64,000 bases of DNA from Buttiauxella agrestis ATCC 33320 (GCA_024169445.1 JALKFA010000001.1:1860001-1924000); one strand, 5' to 3'. Numbered from the stretch's first letter, positions 9,078 through 18,586 are shown. Notes: generated from the sequence alone by a model not told the origin. Numbers and translations are program-made.

Positions 9078-9653
9078 ATGAAATTTAAAGTTTCTGCGTT
9101 GCTATTGGCAATGGGGGTATTTTCTGCCCATGCAACAGATCTTGGTCTGATTACTCTCGATGGTGCAGTTACAGGTACCACTTGTAAAATTACGACCAAC
9201 AACGGAATTGATGCTAGTAACGTAACTATTTCAATGCCGGTAGTCACTAAAGCGGCTGTAGAAGGCTCAACTCTTGTTGCGGGTGGTGTGGGTTCGAAGG
9301 AATTTGAACTGATGCTAAACGAATGTGAAGAGTCTTTGACTAAAGCAACAATTTCATTCTCTTCACAGCAATTTGCTGAGCTATCAAATGGTACTCTGAA
9401 GCCTGATTCCACTGTTTCTGGCGCTGCTCAAAACGTGAGTGTGGCGCTGTTTAATAACGCTTCAGGTAATGTCACTCAGGTTAAGATTGGTGACCCAACT
9501 GATGTTTCTCAGGTGGTCACCCTCGATGCTGGTAGAGGTGTATTTGCTTATCGTGCCGCTTATGTACCCAGTGCTGACTGGAACGTAGCCAGCAATCCCG
9601 TTGTGCCAGGTAAAGTCAATACCAACGTTACCTTCACGATGGCTTATGAATAA
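9078..9653 (+). CDS. Fimbrial major subunit (type 1 pilin family)
   Basis: A 191-residue chaperone-usher pilin. It has a signal peptide (MKFKVSALLLAMGVFSAHA), a Cys in the first strand (GTTCKI) and a second in LNECEE that would form the pilin disulfide, and the C-terminal beta-strand VTFTMAYE with penultimate Tyr that the chaperone recognises. It is the first gene of seven and is followed by a hairpin before the chaperone gene, as is common for the abundant shaft subunit. Position and size match YadN of the E. coli yad operon; this equivalence is inferred. Confidence 0.9.
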   Translation: MKFKVSALLLAMGVFSAHATDLGLITLDGAVTGTTCKITTNNGIDASNVTISMPVVTKAAVEGSTLVAGGVGSKEFELMLNECEESLTKATISFSSQQFAELSNGTLKPDSTVSGAAQNVSVALFNNASGNVTQVKIGDPTDVSQVVTLDAGRGVFAYRAAYVPSADWNVASNPVVPGKVNTNVTFTMAYE

Positions 9654-9679
9654 AATTTTATTCTAAAGTGTTATTTATT

Positions 9680-9718
9680 AAACCTGCCATTAAGGCAGGT
9701 TTATTATTCTTTATTTTA
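9680..9718 (+). terminator. Intercistronic hairpin/attenuator after the major pilin gene
   Basis: AAACCTGCC (9680-9688) and GGCAGGTTT (9694-9702) form a 9-bp stem with a 5-base loop followed by a T-rich tract. It would terminate part of the transcription or protect the pilin mRNA 3' end, giving more pilin than chaperone and usher. Confidence 0.8.
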
Positions 9719-9731
9719 CCGGTGTATCATT

Positions 9732-10469
9732 ATGAGCTTCATTAATTACAAGAGAGTATATTCTTTAGTCGTCTTCTTGAGCGCTTGGTTTGTGGCTTCT
9801 AACTGTTATGCCGATATTGTTATTTCGGGTACCCGGATTATCTATCAGCAATCTGCGAAAGATGTTTCGGTTAAACTCGATAATCGTGGGCAAAAGCCTT
9901 TGCTTGTCCAGTCATGGCTGGATGATGGGCGTGATTCTGTGAATCCGCAGGAGTTAAAGCTTCCTTTTTTAGTCACCCCACCAGTTTCACGTATTGATCC
10001 AAATAAAGGGCAGACAATCAGGATTACTTCTCTTGGGGCTGAGTTACCGAAGGATAAAGAAAGTCTCTTTTGGTTTAACGTACTGGAAGTACCGCCTAAA
10101 GCTAAAAATACAGATGGTGAGAATATTGTCCAACTTGCTTTCCGTACACGGATAAAAATGTTCTATCGTCCTGATGGTTTACAAAGTACTCCTGAAGAAG
10201 CAGCCACGAAATTACAATGGTCATTAAGAAAAGATGCGCAGGGAGTATATGCAGAAGTAAAAAATAGCTCTCAATATTATGTGTCATTCAGTGATGCTAC
10301 ATATTTAAATAACAATAAAAAATATAGCATTGATACCAGTGCTATAGCACCAGGTAGCAGTGCTTCCTTTAAGATAAAGGATCTTAGTAATACCGCCTCT
10401 GGTGGGAAAATAAAATATAGCGCAATAAATGACTATGGCGGAAGCATTGAGCGTGAAGTGAATATCTAA
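9732..10469 (+). CDS. Periplasmic fimbrial chaperone (PapD/EcpD family)
   Basis: A 245-residue protein with a signal peptide (cleaved near NCYAD) and the two immunoglobulin-like domains of fimbrial chaperones. Seen motifs are the N-terminal ADIVISGTRIIY strand, LLVQSWLDDG, the conserved PPVSRIDPNKGQTIRI strand, and SLFWFNVLEVPPK. It resembles E. coli EcpD (YadV) along its whole length. It binds pilins and delivers them to the usher encoded just downstream. The gene starts 30 bases after the attenuator hairpin and ends 33 bases before the usher gene. Confidence 0.94.
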   Translation: MSFINYKRVYSLVVFLSAWFVASNCYADIVISGTRIIYQQSAKDVSVKLDNRGQKPLLVQSWLDDGRDSVNPQELKLPFLVTPPVSRIDPNKGQTIRITSLGAELPKDKESLFWFNVLEVPPKAKNTDGENIVQLAFRTRIKMFYRPDGLQSTPEEAATKLQWSLRKDAQGVYAEVKNSSQYYVSFSDATYLNNNKKYSIDTSAIAPGSSASFKIKDLSNTASGGKIKYSAINDYGGSIEREVNI

Positions 10470-10502
10470 CTTTTCAGGTGGACCTGGTTTATCATAATAT
10501 GG

Positions 10503-13121
10503 ATGTGTGCTATCGTGCGTGGCTTAACGAGATACTATAGTCCGTTATTTTTAATAGGTACTTTATTATCAGTACCTACTTATGCGGAAGAGAATCACGA
10601 ACAAATATCTTCTTCAGAAGACGGTGTTGAGTTCAACGATCAATTTCTCTTTAACACAGACAGCAGTGGCAAGGTGGATGTCAGCCGTTTCTCTCACGGG
10701 AACCCGGTATTACCTGGCGTTTACAGTGTTGTCGTATATGTTAATAACGCTGCAAAATATAATGGGAAAATCACATTCAAAGCCAATGGTACTGATATTG
10801 CTTCACCCTGTATTACTCAGTTGCTATTGTCTCAGTTAGGAATAGACACCTCTACTATTAAGTTTGTTGCGGAAGAAGAGGATGCTTCCTCCGAGCAGGC
10901 GACCTGTTACGACTTAAGTGCAATTTATTCTGGTTCTCATGTCAGCTTTGCCAGCGAAGAGCAACGACTGGATATTTCGTTGCCACAAATATATGTTCTT
11001 AAGCGCCCAAAAGGGTATATCGATCCTTCTTTGTGGGATAGCGGCGTCAACGCGGCCATGCTCTCTTACGATCTGAATGCATATACCTCCAACAATGATG
11101 GCGACATGGCTCAAAGCGCTTATATGGGGCTTAATTATGGTGTGAACCTGGGGGCATGGCGTTTTCGATCTCGTGGTTCGGCTAATTGGTCGAAAGATAA
11201 TGGCAGCGGATATGAAAGCCAGGATATTTATGTCCAGCGTGATATTCCGTCACTGAAATCTCAGTTTGTTATCGGTGATACCTTTACCAGCGGGGATACT
11301 TTCGATTCAGTGAGTTTGCGAGGGATCCGTTTATACAGCGATACCCGTATGCAACCTGGTGGGGAAGAAAGCTATGTACCAGTAGTACGCGGGGTGGCTA
11401 ACAGCAATGCCAAGGTTACCGTGCGCCAGAGTGGCAATACCATTTACGAAACCACTGTACCGCCAGGCCCCTTCGCTATCGATGACCTGAATCCATCGGG
11501 TTCTGGTAGCGATCTTGATGTAACAGTTGAAGAGGCCGATGGTAGCAAACGTAGCTTTTCTATCCCCTTCTCTTCGGTTACTCAAATGTTGCGTCCGGGT
11601 ACTGCGCGTTGGGATTTTGGCCTGGGTGAACTCAATGATGAGACTCCCGGTAACAAACCTAAAGTCGTTGTGGCTTCCGGATATTATGGGATCAATAATC
11701 TTTTAACCGGCTACACCGGTATTGAATTCACGGATACTGATTATTTCGCTGCTTTACTCGGTGTGGCGGTAAATACTTCTTTCGGCGCAATAGCATTAGA
11801 TGTAACACAGTCGCAGGCGGATATCGAAACTGTTGGAACACTGCAGGGGCAGAGCTATCGTCTTACATTTAGTAAACTGCTGGAAATGACCGATACCTCG
11901 TTCAACGTTACCGCATATCGGTTCTCAACGACGGACTACCTTAGTTTAAGTGATGCAAGTAGTTTAAATAATGATATCGATAGTACTAATAATGCTGATG
12001 GAAATGAAAACAGCTGGAACAATTTTGATCGACAGAAAAACCAAGTCCAGGTGAGTATCAACCAACTGCTGCAAGCCGGAGATAATAACTACGGTTCCGT
12101 TTATTTAACCGGGAGTTGGGAAGATTACTGGAATAATAGTAAAACAACGTCACAGTATTCATTTGGTTATAGCAATTCATTTAGCTGGGTGAGCTATAAT
12201 CTCTCGTTGCAGCGTGCTTATAACGTCAATGGTGAAGAAGATGACCGTGCGTATATAGGTTTAAGTATTCCGTTTGGTAATCTACCCGGACATGATATTC
12301 GCAAAGGAGGGTTCAATAACATGAATGCTTCCATCAGCAGTGATTTTAAAGGGAATTCTCAGGCTGATGTTTCTGCATCGGGTAATTCTGCAGACAACCG
12401 CTATAACTATAGTGTGAATGCATCTTCAACATTGTCGGAGTCTCAGGATTTAACTCAGATTGGTGGTTATGGCAGTTACAATAGTGCCTATGGACCTATA
12501 AGCGTGTCTGCTTCTATAAATGATCACAGTGGACAACAAGCTTCATTTGGCAATAGCGGTGGTGTCGTTATTCATTCAGGTGGAATAACCTTTTCACCCG
12601 GAAACATAGGCACAACAAGTACGATCGCTTTGGTAAAAGCCAAAGGGGCGAAAGGCGCAAAAATGACCAACGGTGATGGAGAAATCGATGGGCAGGGTTA
12701 CGCGGTGGTGCCTTATCTTTCGCCATATCGTGAAAATACCATTGGGTTGAATATTGATACTCTGGAAAATGATGTGGCAATTATGAACACCAGTACCACT
12801 GCTATTCCGCGTGATGGTGCTGTCGTACGTGTTGATTTTGCCACTGAAGAGGGGCGCTCGGTACTTCTTGAACTCATTCGTAATGATAAAGGTTTTATTC
12901 CGTTGGGGGCTGATGTCTATGATGAAAATAATAATGTTGTAGGTAGCGTGGGCCAGGCGGGACGTGCGTTTGTCAGGGGTATTAATGACGCAGGACGATT
13001 AACGATTCGCTGGGGAAACAAGTCTGAAGAACAATGCACAGTAAATTATCAGATCCCTGCGAATGCGCAAACAATCGGTTTAACCACGGTATTAACTAAC
13101 CAAAGTTGCCATGTGAATTAA
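10503..13121 (+). CDS. Outer-membrane fimbrial usher (FimD/PapC/HtrE family)
   Basis: An 872-residue usher that forms the outer-membrane pore for fimbrial assembly. It has a signal peptide (ending TYAEE), an N-terminal chaperone-binding domain with VEFNDQFLF, the beta-barrel with a plug domain, and signature stretches such as RGIRLYSDTRMQPGG and GYAVVPYLSPYRENTI. The paired Cys residues near the C-terminus (EEQCTVNY and NQSCHVN) are usual for the family. Length and order suggest an HtrE-like usher. The gene is more AT-rich than the flanking cueO and gcd. Confidence 0.95.
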   Translation: MCAIVRGLTRYYSPLFLIGTLLSVPTYAEENHEQISSSEDGVEFNDQFLFNTDSSGKVDVSRFSHGNPVLPGVYSVVVYVNNAAKYNGKITFKANGTDIASPCITQLLLSQLGIDTSTIKFVAEEEDASSEQATCYDLSAIYSGSHVSFASEEQRLDISLPQIYVLKRPKGYIDPSLWDSGVNAAMLSYDLNAYTSNNDGDMAQSAYMGLNYGVNLGAWRFRSRGSANWSKDNGSGYESQDIYVQRDIPSLKSQFVIGDTFTSGDTFDSVSLRGIRLYSDTRMQPGGEESYVPVVRGVANSNAKVTVRQSGNTIYETTVPPGPFAIDDLNPSGSGSDLDVTVEEADGSKRSFSIPFSSVTQMLRPGTARWDFGLGELNDETPGNKPKVVVASGYYGINNLLTGYTGIEFTDTDYFAALLGVAVNTSFGAIALDVTQSQADIETVGTLQGQSYRLTFSKLLEMTDTSFNVTAYRFSTTDYLSLSDASSLNNDIDSTNNADGNENSWNNFDRQKNQVQVSINQLLQAGDNNYGSVYLTGSWEDYWNNSKTTSQYSFGYSNSFSWVSYNLSLQRAYNVNGEEDDRAYIGLSIPFGNLPGHDIRKGGFNNMNASISSDFKGNSQADVSASGNSADNRYNYSVNASSTLSESQDLTQIGGYGSYNSAYGPISVSASINDHSGQQASFGNSGGVVIHSGGITFSPGNIGTTSTIALVKAKGAKGAKMTNGDGEIDGQGYAVVPYLSPYRENTIGLNIDTLENDVAIMNTSTTAIPRDGAVVRVDFATEEGRSVLLELIRNDKGFIPLGADVYDENNNVVGSVGQAGRAFVRGINDAGRLTIRWGNKSEEQCTVNYQIPANAQTIGLTTVLTNQSCHVN

Positions 13122-13159
13122 TAATAGGTAGTTATTTATTATAATCAAGGAGGAGTTCA

Positions 13160-13729
13160 ATGAGGTTAAATTCATCGATAGCAAAATTACTATGTGTTTC
13201 ATGTGGAATATTATCCAGTAACATTTATGCTACAGATCTGACTGTCAATTTTACTGCGAATATTCGGGAAACTACGTGTGATATGCGCATTACAGGTGGT
13301 ACGGGAAATAATCAAAATAATACTATTGCCATTGGTAATTCAGGGAAAACATCTTTAGATAAGATATTATCCGGTGACGCCAGCGTTTCGGTTCCCTTTT
13401 CACTGGATATCGTGACATGCCCATCGAGCCTGGCAGTAATAAAAACCACTATAACTGGCACTCAATCTGGAATTGTCCCTACATTAATCATCAATGGTAT
13501 TACAAGTACTGACAAGGCAGATTATCTTGGGGTTTCAGTAGCGAGAGCTTCAGGTGGCGAGGCATTCACTATTAACTCAACGGTAGATGCTAAGCGTTTG
13601 GTTTGGACTACCAGTGAAATAGCTGCTAAGAAAGTTAATTTGTTAGCAAAGCTTGTGCCTACGGATGCCACGAAGGTCACAACGGGTGCTTTTAATGCCA
13701 CTGCAATATTTAACTTCACTTATGAATAA
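13160..13729 (+). CDS. Minor fimbrial subunit
   Basis: A 189-residue pilin with a signal peptide (ending NIYAT), a Cys in RETTCDMRI paired with one in DIVTCPSS, and a C-terminal FNFTYE donor-strand motif with penultimate Tyr. AAGGAGGAG about 8 bases before the ATG is a strong ribosome-binding site. It is the first of three minor subunits after the usher, corresponding by position to YadM of the yad-type operons. Confidence 0.88.
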   Translation: MRLNSSIAKLLCVSCGILSSNIYATDLTVNFTANIRETTCDMRITGGTGNNQNNTIAIGNSGKTSLDKILSGDASVSVPFSLDIVTCPSSLAVIKTTITGTQSGIVPTLIINGITSTDKADYLGVSVARASGGEAFTINSTVDAKRLVWTTSEIAAKKVNLLAKLVPTDATKVTTGAFNATAIFNFTYE

Positions 13730-13759
13730 TTTTTCTCGCTCAGATCAAGGAGTGCGATC

Positions 13760-14335
13760 ATGAAGAATATAAATCTAAAAATCTATTTCTTATCTCTGTT
13801 TGCAAGTCTATTTTCCATATCATCCGCTTACGCTATTACGGGTACGGATAGTGTGACTGCAACATTTACCTCGACTGTAGAAGCGGGGACTTGCAATGCT
13901 CAAATAAAGGATAGTGCAGGAGCGGCTACGTCAACTATTTCTTTCGGCGATGTATTTAAATCTGATTTACAGACGAAGGCTCGTGTCGAGAATTTTAAGT
14001 TAGCGTTTAGCGGCTGTTCTGGGGTCAAGAGTGCCATGGTGAGCACACAAATTAGCGGCGGGGGGTGCTCTGGCCTAAATGGCGATGGAACCTCATATCC
14101 AAATTATACGGGCACTGCGGCAGCAACTGCCGTTGAGATATGGCGCGGTCTGCCGGACAGCGGTACAGAATTTAGCTGTAAAGATCGTTCCATCCCTCAG
14201 GAACTTGCTATTTCTGGAAGTACGCTTGATGTTGCTATGAATGCCAGAATGGTGATTGGGAATGAGCGCTCAATTGACGAGGTTACTGCCGGTACCTTCC
14301 AAGTCCCGATTACTTTTGTTATCACTTACAAATAA
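13760..14335 (+). CDS. Minor fimbrial subunit
   Basis: A 191-residue pilin with a signal peptide (ending SAYAI), Cys in AGTCNAQI and further Cys in SGCSG, GGGCSG and FSCKD, and a C-terminal PITFVITYK strand with penultimate Tyr. The two extra Cys allow a second disulfide, which the preceding pilin lacks. CAAGGAG lies before the ATG. By position it corresponds to YadL of yad-type operons. Confidence 0.87.
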   Translation: MKNINLKIYFLSLFASLFSISSAYAITGTDSVTATFTSTVEAGTCNAQIKDSAGAATSTISFGDVFKSDLQTKARVENFKLAFSGCSGVKSAMVSTQISGGGCSGLNGDGTSYPNYTGTAAATAVEIWRGLPDSGTEFSCKDRSIPQELAISGSTLDVAMNARMVIGNERSIDEVTAGTFQVPITFVITYK

Positions 14336-14344
14336 GGTTTGGTT

Positions 14345-14953
14345 ATGATATCCCACCGGTCTCGTGGAGCTATTTTTAGGTACCTGGCACTATTCATTTT
14401 AGCAAGTGGCACCTCTTTAGCGTGCGAGGCTGGTGTGGATATGAATATCAACGCCAACATAATTAATAATACCTGTAATGTGACGGTAGAAAATAATGGC
14501 AGTGTGCATTTGCCGACGGTGAGTCGGGATTATTTTTCACCACGCGGCAATCCTCCAGCTCCGTTGTCTCCTACAGATGCTGCAGGTGGGCAACCTTTTA
14601 AAATTACAGTTGATGACTGCGTTGACTGGGTTCAGGGTGAGGCAAACCGCCTTCATTTTCAGTTTAAACCCGTTTCGGAACAATTTCCTGCGCAGTCAAA
14701 ACAAGTCTTTATTAATGAAGCTTCCCCTTCGTCAGGCGGTGCGGAGAACGTTGGTGTTGTCATTTTCTCTGCGCTGACAAATACCAATGTCTTGAAGAGC
14801 GATGGTAGTTCCGATGTTATTTATGACGTGCAGGATCAAACATCTTCAGAGTATTTAACAGATTATCTCTTTTATGCCCGTTACCAGAATACGGGAGTCG
14901 TTTCAGCTGGAAGAGTGGCTTCGAATATTATGGTGAGTGTAATTTATGATTAA
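14345..14953 (+). CDS. Minor fimbrial subunit
   Basis: A 202-residue pilin-like protein with a signal peptide ending near SLACEAG, Cys in NNTCNVTV and DDCVDW, and a C-terminal IMVSVIYD strand. I chose ATG at 14345; an in-frame TTG at 14339 would add two residues only. It overlaps the downstream adhesin gene by 8 bases, indicating translational coupling. By position it corresponds to YadK. The body is more divergent than that of the first two minor subunits, so it may be an adaptor next to the tip. Confidence 0.83.
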   Translation: MISHRSRGAIFRYLALFILASGTSLACEAGVDMNINANIINNTCNVTVENNGSVHLPTVSRDYFSPRGNPPAPLSPTDAAGGQPFKITVDDCVDWVQGEANRLHFQFKPVSEQFPAQSKQVFINEASPSSGGAENVGVVIFSALTNTNVLKSDGSSDVIYDVQDQTSSEYLTDYLFYARYQNTGVVSAGRVASNIMVSVIYD

Positions 14954-16061
14954 CCTGCAATGTCTGAAAATTCTACCTGTTGTTAGAATATTACTGCTGA
15001 TAATGTCTTCATTTTATACTTTATTCAGTACACCTGGTATCGCCGCAACATTTTGTCAATTTGAATCGCCTTATTCAGTGACAATACCTTCGGCGGCTAT
15101 TTCTGTATATCAGTTTGCAGGTGTCAATAATGCGCCCTATGTGAGACTGACGCCAAGTTGGATATCACTTACTGAGACTAGTGCTATTAAAACTGACTGT
15201 TATAATGGCAGGGGGTATCTGTATTTTAATCAAATATCAGGCAATGCGCAGAATGTTGTCATTAAAGATACCAATACCGGTGACTCAGGTGGTAGTAATA
15301 ATTATTCAACTTTCTTTAGAACCACTATTCCAGGTATCGTCTATGAGGTGGCCATAATATGTCGCGCCCACAAAAGTAATGGATGCGATGGCGGTATAAG
15401 AAACAACCAGACTTTGCCACTTGGAGCAACTAATAACTGGGGGCATCTCGGCAGCGAATCGTACCCATGGGATAGAGATAGTCAAACCTATGGAATTTAC
15501 ATGAGGATTTATCAAACTCCTGACTACAAATGGGCTCCAGGCCAGACGGTTGCGCATCCAATAGCAGGAAGATTAACGACGTTACAAATGAGTGATTTTA
15601 ATACGGACGTGCTTACTAATAGTGCAATTAGTATTAATCTTCTAAACAGTTTTCCTACCTGTAGCACTGCGGTTGTCGCGGGTACCAACGTTAGCGGAAA
15701 TACACTAGCGCTTGGTGAATATGATATGGATGACTTGAATAGAAAGGACCCCGTACCTTTTTCACTTAAAATGACTCAGTGCGTGGGTACAAAAGTTAAG
15801 GTCAAACTTAATACTAATTCCAGGGAAGATAGCAGCCAGTTATTAAAAAATACCACGACGACTTCCAGTGGTAGCACCGGCGTAGCACTACGAATTAAGA
15901 ACGGCAGTTCAACGGTCGTCCCGGATGGCTCTTCTACCTTTAGTGTATCAATGACTGGCTCAACGACTATAAATCTGACCGCACAATTAGAGAAAAATGG
16001 TAAATCTACCCGACCGGGTTCTTTTACCTCGCAGGCTGTTTTTACTATTTCCTATGAATAA
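14946..16061 (+). CDS. Two-domain fimbrial tip adhesin
   Basis: A 371-residue protein, about twice pilin length, as expected for a tip adhesin. It has a signal peptide (hydrophobic region to about residue 34, ending GIAAT). Residues about 35-225 form a receptor-binding domain rich in aromatic residues and four Cys (FCQFES, TDCYNG, IICRAH, NGCDGG). A pilin domain from about 235 onwards has Cys in FPTCSTA and MTQCVG and ends AVFTISYE. Gene order places it like YadC at the end of the operon. The ligand cannot be predicted. It overlaps the previous gene by 8 bases. Confidence 0.88.
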   Translation: MINLQCLKILPVVRILLLIMSSFYTLFSTPGIAATFCQFESPYSVTIPSAAISVYQFAGVNNAPYVRLTPSWISLTETSAIKTDCYNGRGYLYFNQISGNAQNVVIKDTNTGDSGGSNNYSTFFRTTIPGIVYEVAIICRAHKSNGCDGGIRNNQTLPLGATNNWGHLGSESYPWDRDSQTYGIYMRIYQTPDYKWAPGQTVAHPIAGRLTTLQMSDFNTDVLTNSAISINLLNSFPTCSTAVVAGTNVSGNTLALGEYDMDDLNRKDPVPFSLKMTQCVGTKVKVKLNTNSREDSSQLLKNTTTTSSGSTGVALRIKNGSSTVVPDGSSTFSVSMTGSTTINLTAQLEKNGKSTRPGSFTSQAVFTISYE

Positions 16062-16062
16062 A

Positions 16063-16097
16063 ATTATCTCCCGGCAGGTTGCCTGCCGGGAGATAAT
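16063..16097. terminator. Bidirectional terminator hairpin between the fimbrial operon and gcd
   Basis: ATTATCTCCCGGCAGG (16063-16078) and its exact complement at 16082-16097 form a 16-bp perfect stem with a 3-base loop. It fills almost the whole 39-bp gap between the convergent adhesin and gcd stop codons. Confidence 0.88.
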
Positions 16098-16100
16098 GGT

Positions 16101-18476
16101 TTATTTAACGTCCGGCAAAGCGTAAGCGACGATGTAATCGCCCATCTTCGTCCCGAAGGATCCGTGGCCACCTGCAGAAATCACCACGTACTGCTTGCCA
16201 TTCACTTCATAGGTCATCGGCGTTGCCTGGCCACCGGCTGGCAGACGCGCTTCCCACAGTTTTTCACCGTTGCTCATGTTATAAGCACGCAGGTAGTTAT
16301 CTGCGGTTGCGCCAATGAACAACACATTCCCGGCGGTAGAAATTGGGCCGCCCAGCATTGGCATCCCCATTTTAAACGGCAGCGGAAGCGGCGAACTGTC
16401 GCGCACTGTCCCGATACGTTTTTTCCACACCACTTCGTTGGTTTTCAAATCTACCGCAGAGATGTAACCCCAGGCCGGTTGCTTACACGGCAAGCCGAAC
16501 GGAGAAAGGAACGGGTTCAGCGTCACGCCAAATGGTACGCCGTACTGCGGCTGAATGCCGGATTCAGAACCACTGCCTTTAGCATCTTTTGGCGGCTCCA
16601 TCGGGTTACCTGGCCCGCGTGGCATCAGTTTAGAAACAAACGGCAGTGCCATTGGGTTGGCAATCGCCACCTGACGGTTAGGGTCGACTGAAATTCCACC
16701 CCACTCGAACATCCCCAGGTTCCCCGGGAACACCAGCGTGCCTTGCTCAGAAGGCGGCGTGAAGATGCCTTCATAACGTAGGTTGTGGAAGATAATCCGG
16801 CAGACCATTTGATCGTAAAGGGTCGCACCCCACATATCGGCACCGCTCAGGTCTTTCTTCGGACGGAAACTCAAATCCGAGAATGGCTGAGTTGGCGTCA
16901 CGTAGTCACCTTTCGCCGCACCTTGTGGAACTGGTTTTTCCGGAGCCGGAACAACCAGTTTACCGTCACGACGGTCGAGCACAAAGATGTTGCCGGTTTT
17001 CGCAGGCGCGTAGATAACCGGAACGGTTTCGCCTTTAACGGTAATATCGGCAAGCGTTGGCTGCGACGGCATGTCCATATCCCACAGGTCGTGGTGCACC
17101 GTTTGATAAGACCACACCAGTTTGCCGGTGGTCGCGTTCAGCGCCACGATGCTGCTGGCAAAACGCTCTTGTTCCGGTGTGCGGTTGCCACCCCAAATAT
17201 CTGGCGTGGTGACACCCATCGGCAGATACACTAAATCCAGCTTCGCGTCATAGGCCGCAGGTGCCCAGGAGTTCGGCGAGTTAAGGCTGAAATGGTGCTC
17301 GTCGCCTGGAATTGTATTCGGGTCTTTGGCTCCCGGGTCGAATGCCCACAGCAGTTTGCCGCTGTTGACATCAAAACCACGGATCACGCCAGACGGCTCG
17401 CGAGTGGAGTAGTTATCGGTCACTGCACCGGCAATCACGATCACTTTATCGGTGATAATCGGTGGTGATGTCGGTTCATACATCCCTGGAGTGGTCACCG
17501 GCATGTTGGTTTGCAGGTTCAGAATGCCTTTGTTAGCAAAGCTTTCGCAAAGCTGGCCGTTATCGGCATTAATCGCAAACAGACGGCCATCATTCACTGG
17601 AAGAATGATTCGACGAGGGCAGTCAGAAACCACATCCGCACTCGCGTTATCAGCCGTTGCTTCGTGGTAGGAAACACCACGGCAGGTCACATGCTGGAAC
17701 GAAGGATTGGTATCCAGACGCGGATCGAATTTCCACTTCTGCTTACCGGTTGCCGCATCCAGCGCGAACAGTTGCTGGTGAGCGGTACACAGGTACAGCG
17801 TATCGCGGACTTTAATCGGGGTGACTTCGTTAGTGATTTCACCCGGATCGGTTGGGCGCTTCACATCGCCAGTCTGGAAAGTCCACGCTTCTTTAAGCTG
17901 ACCGACATTTTTATCGTTGATCTGTTTTAGAGGAGAGTAGCGCTGTCCTTCCTGATTGCGGCCATATGCAGGCCAGTCGGCATCAGGAATTGCGGAACTT
18001 GCTGCCACAGGAGCCTGCGCATCCGCACTGAGCGTACCGTTGATTTCTTGGGGATCGTTAAACACGGCCCAGGCCAATACCACCACGGTAATTGCCAGCA
18101 CCGCGCCAAGTGCTGCTGCGGCACCCGAAGAAGGCAGAGTCAGATGACGATAAACGAACGGCAGCAGCAGCCATACGCCGAAGAAGAACAGTACGTCTAA
18201 ACGTGGTGTTAATGCCCAGAAGTCGAAACCTACTTCCCAGACACCCCACGCCGCGGTGCAAAGCAGTAATGCGGCGTAAATCCCCAGCGCCAGCGCTTTA
18301 CGTTGCCAAAGTAACACTGCGGTGATTAACATCACCACCCCGGCAATCGGGTAATACCATGACCCACCAATTGCCACTAACCATATCCCGCCAATGAGTA
18401 AATACAGCCCAGTTAATACCGCAAACAGGACTGTTAAGGTTGCGATGACTCGCGAACCGGAGTTATTTGTTTTCAC
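16101..18476 (-). CDS. gcd: PQQ-dependent quinoprotein glucose dehydrogenase, membrane-bound
   Basis: Gcd oxidises glucose to gluconolactone in the periplasm and passes electrons to ubiquinone. The 791-residue protein has about five N-terminal transmembrane segments (to residue ~140) and a large periplasmic eight-bladed propeller with PQQ-type repeats. Recognisable stretches include DWPAYGRNQEGQRYSPL, ITNEVTPIKV, HHDLWDMDMP and GGQATPMTYEVNGKQY. The length is close to E. coli Gcd (796). GTG at 18476 (KTNNSGSR) is the best match to the family start; ATG codons 12-17 codons upstream are alternatives. No pqq synthesis genes are in the window, so cofactor may have to come from elsewhere. Confidence 0.95.
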   Translation of the reverse strand: MKTNNSGSRVIATLTVLFAVLTGLYLLIGGIWLVAIGGSWYYPIAGVVMLITAVLLWQRKALALGIYAALLLCTAAWGVWEVGFDFWALTPRLDVLFFFGVWLLLPFVYRHLTLPSSGAAAALGAVLAITVVVLAWAVFNDPQEINGTLSADAQAPVAASSAIPDADWPAYGRNQEGQRYSPLKQINDKNVGQLKEAWTFQTGDVKRPTDPGEITNEVTPIKVRDTLYLCTAHQQLFALDAATGKQKWKFDPRLDTNPSFQHVTCRGVSYHEATADNASADVVSDCPRRIILPVNDGRLFAINADNGQLCESFANKGILNLQTNMPVTTPGMYEPTSPPIITDKVIVIAGAVTDNYSTREPSGVIRGFDVNSGKLLWAFDPGAKDPNTIPGDEHHFSLNSPNSWAPAAYDAKLDLVYLPMGVTTPDIWGGNRTPEQERFASSIVALNATTGKLVWSYQTVHHDLWDMDMPSQPTLADITVKGETVPVIYAPAKTGNIFVLDRRDGKLVVPAPEKPVPQGAAKGDYVTPTQPFSDLSFRPKKDLSGADMWGATLYDQMVCRIIFHNLRYEGIFTPPSEQGTLVFPGNLGMFEWGGISVDPNRQVAIANPMALPFVSKLMPRGPGNPMEPPKDAKGSGSESGIQPQYGVPFGVTLNPFLSPFGLPCKQPAWGYISAVDLKTNEVVWKKRIGTVRDSSPLPLPFKMGMPMLGGPISTAGNVLFIGATADNYLRAYNMSNGEKLWEARLPAGGQATPMTYEVNGKQYVVISAGGHGSFGTKMGDYIVAYALPDVK

Positions 18477-18586
18477 AATTATCACGCTCTTAAAAATTTG
18501 ATAGCAATTCATTATAGTTATTAACAAACGTGATATTCATCACATAAATGGCTTTTTTACTGATAGCGCATGCGAATGTGTTTTGC

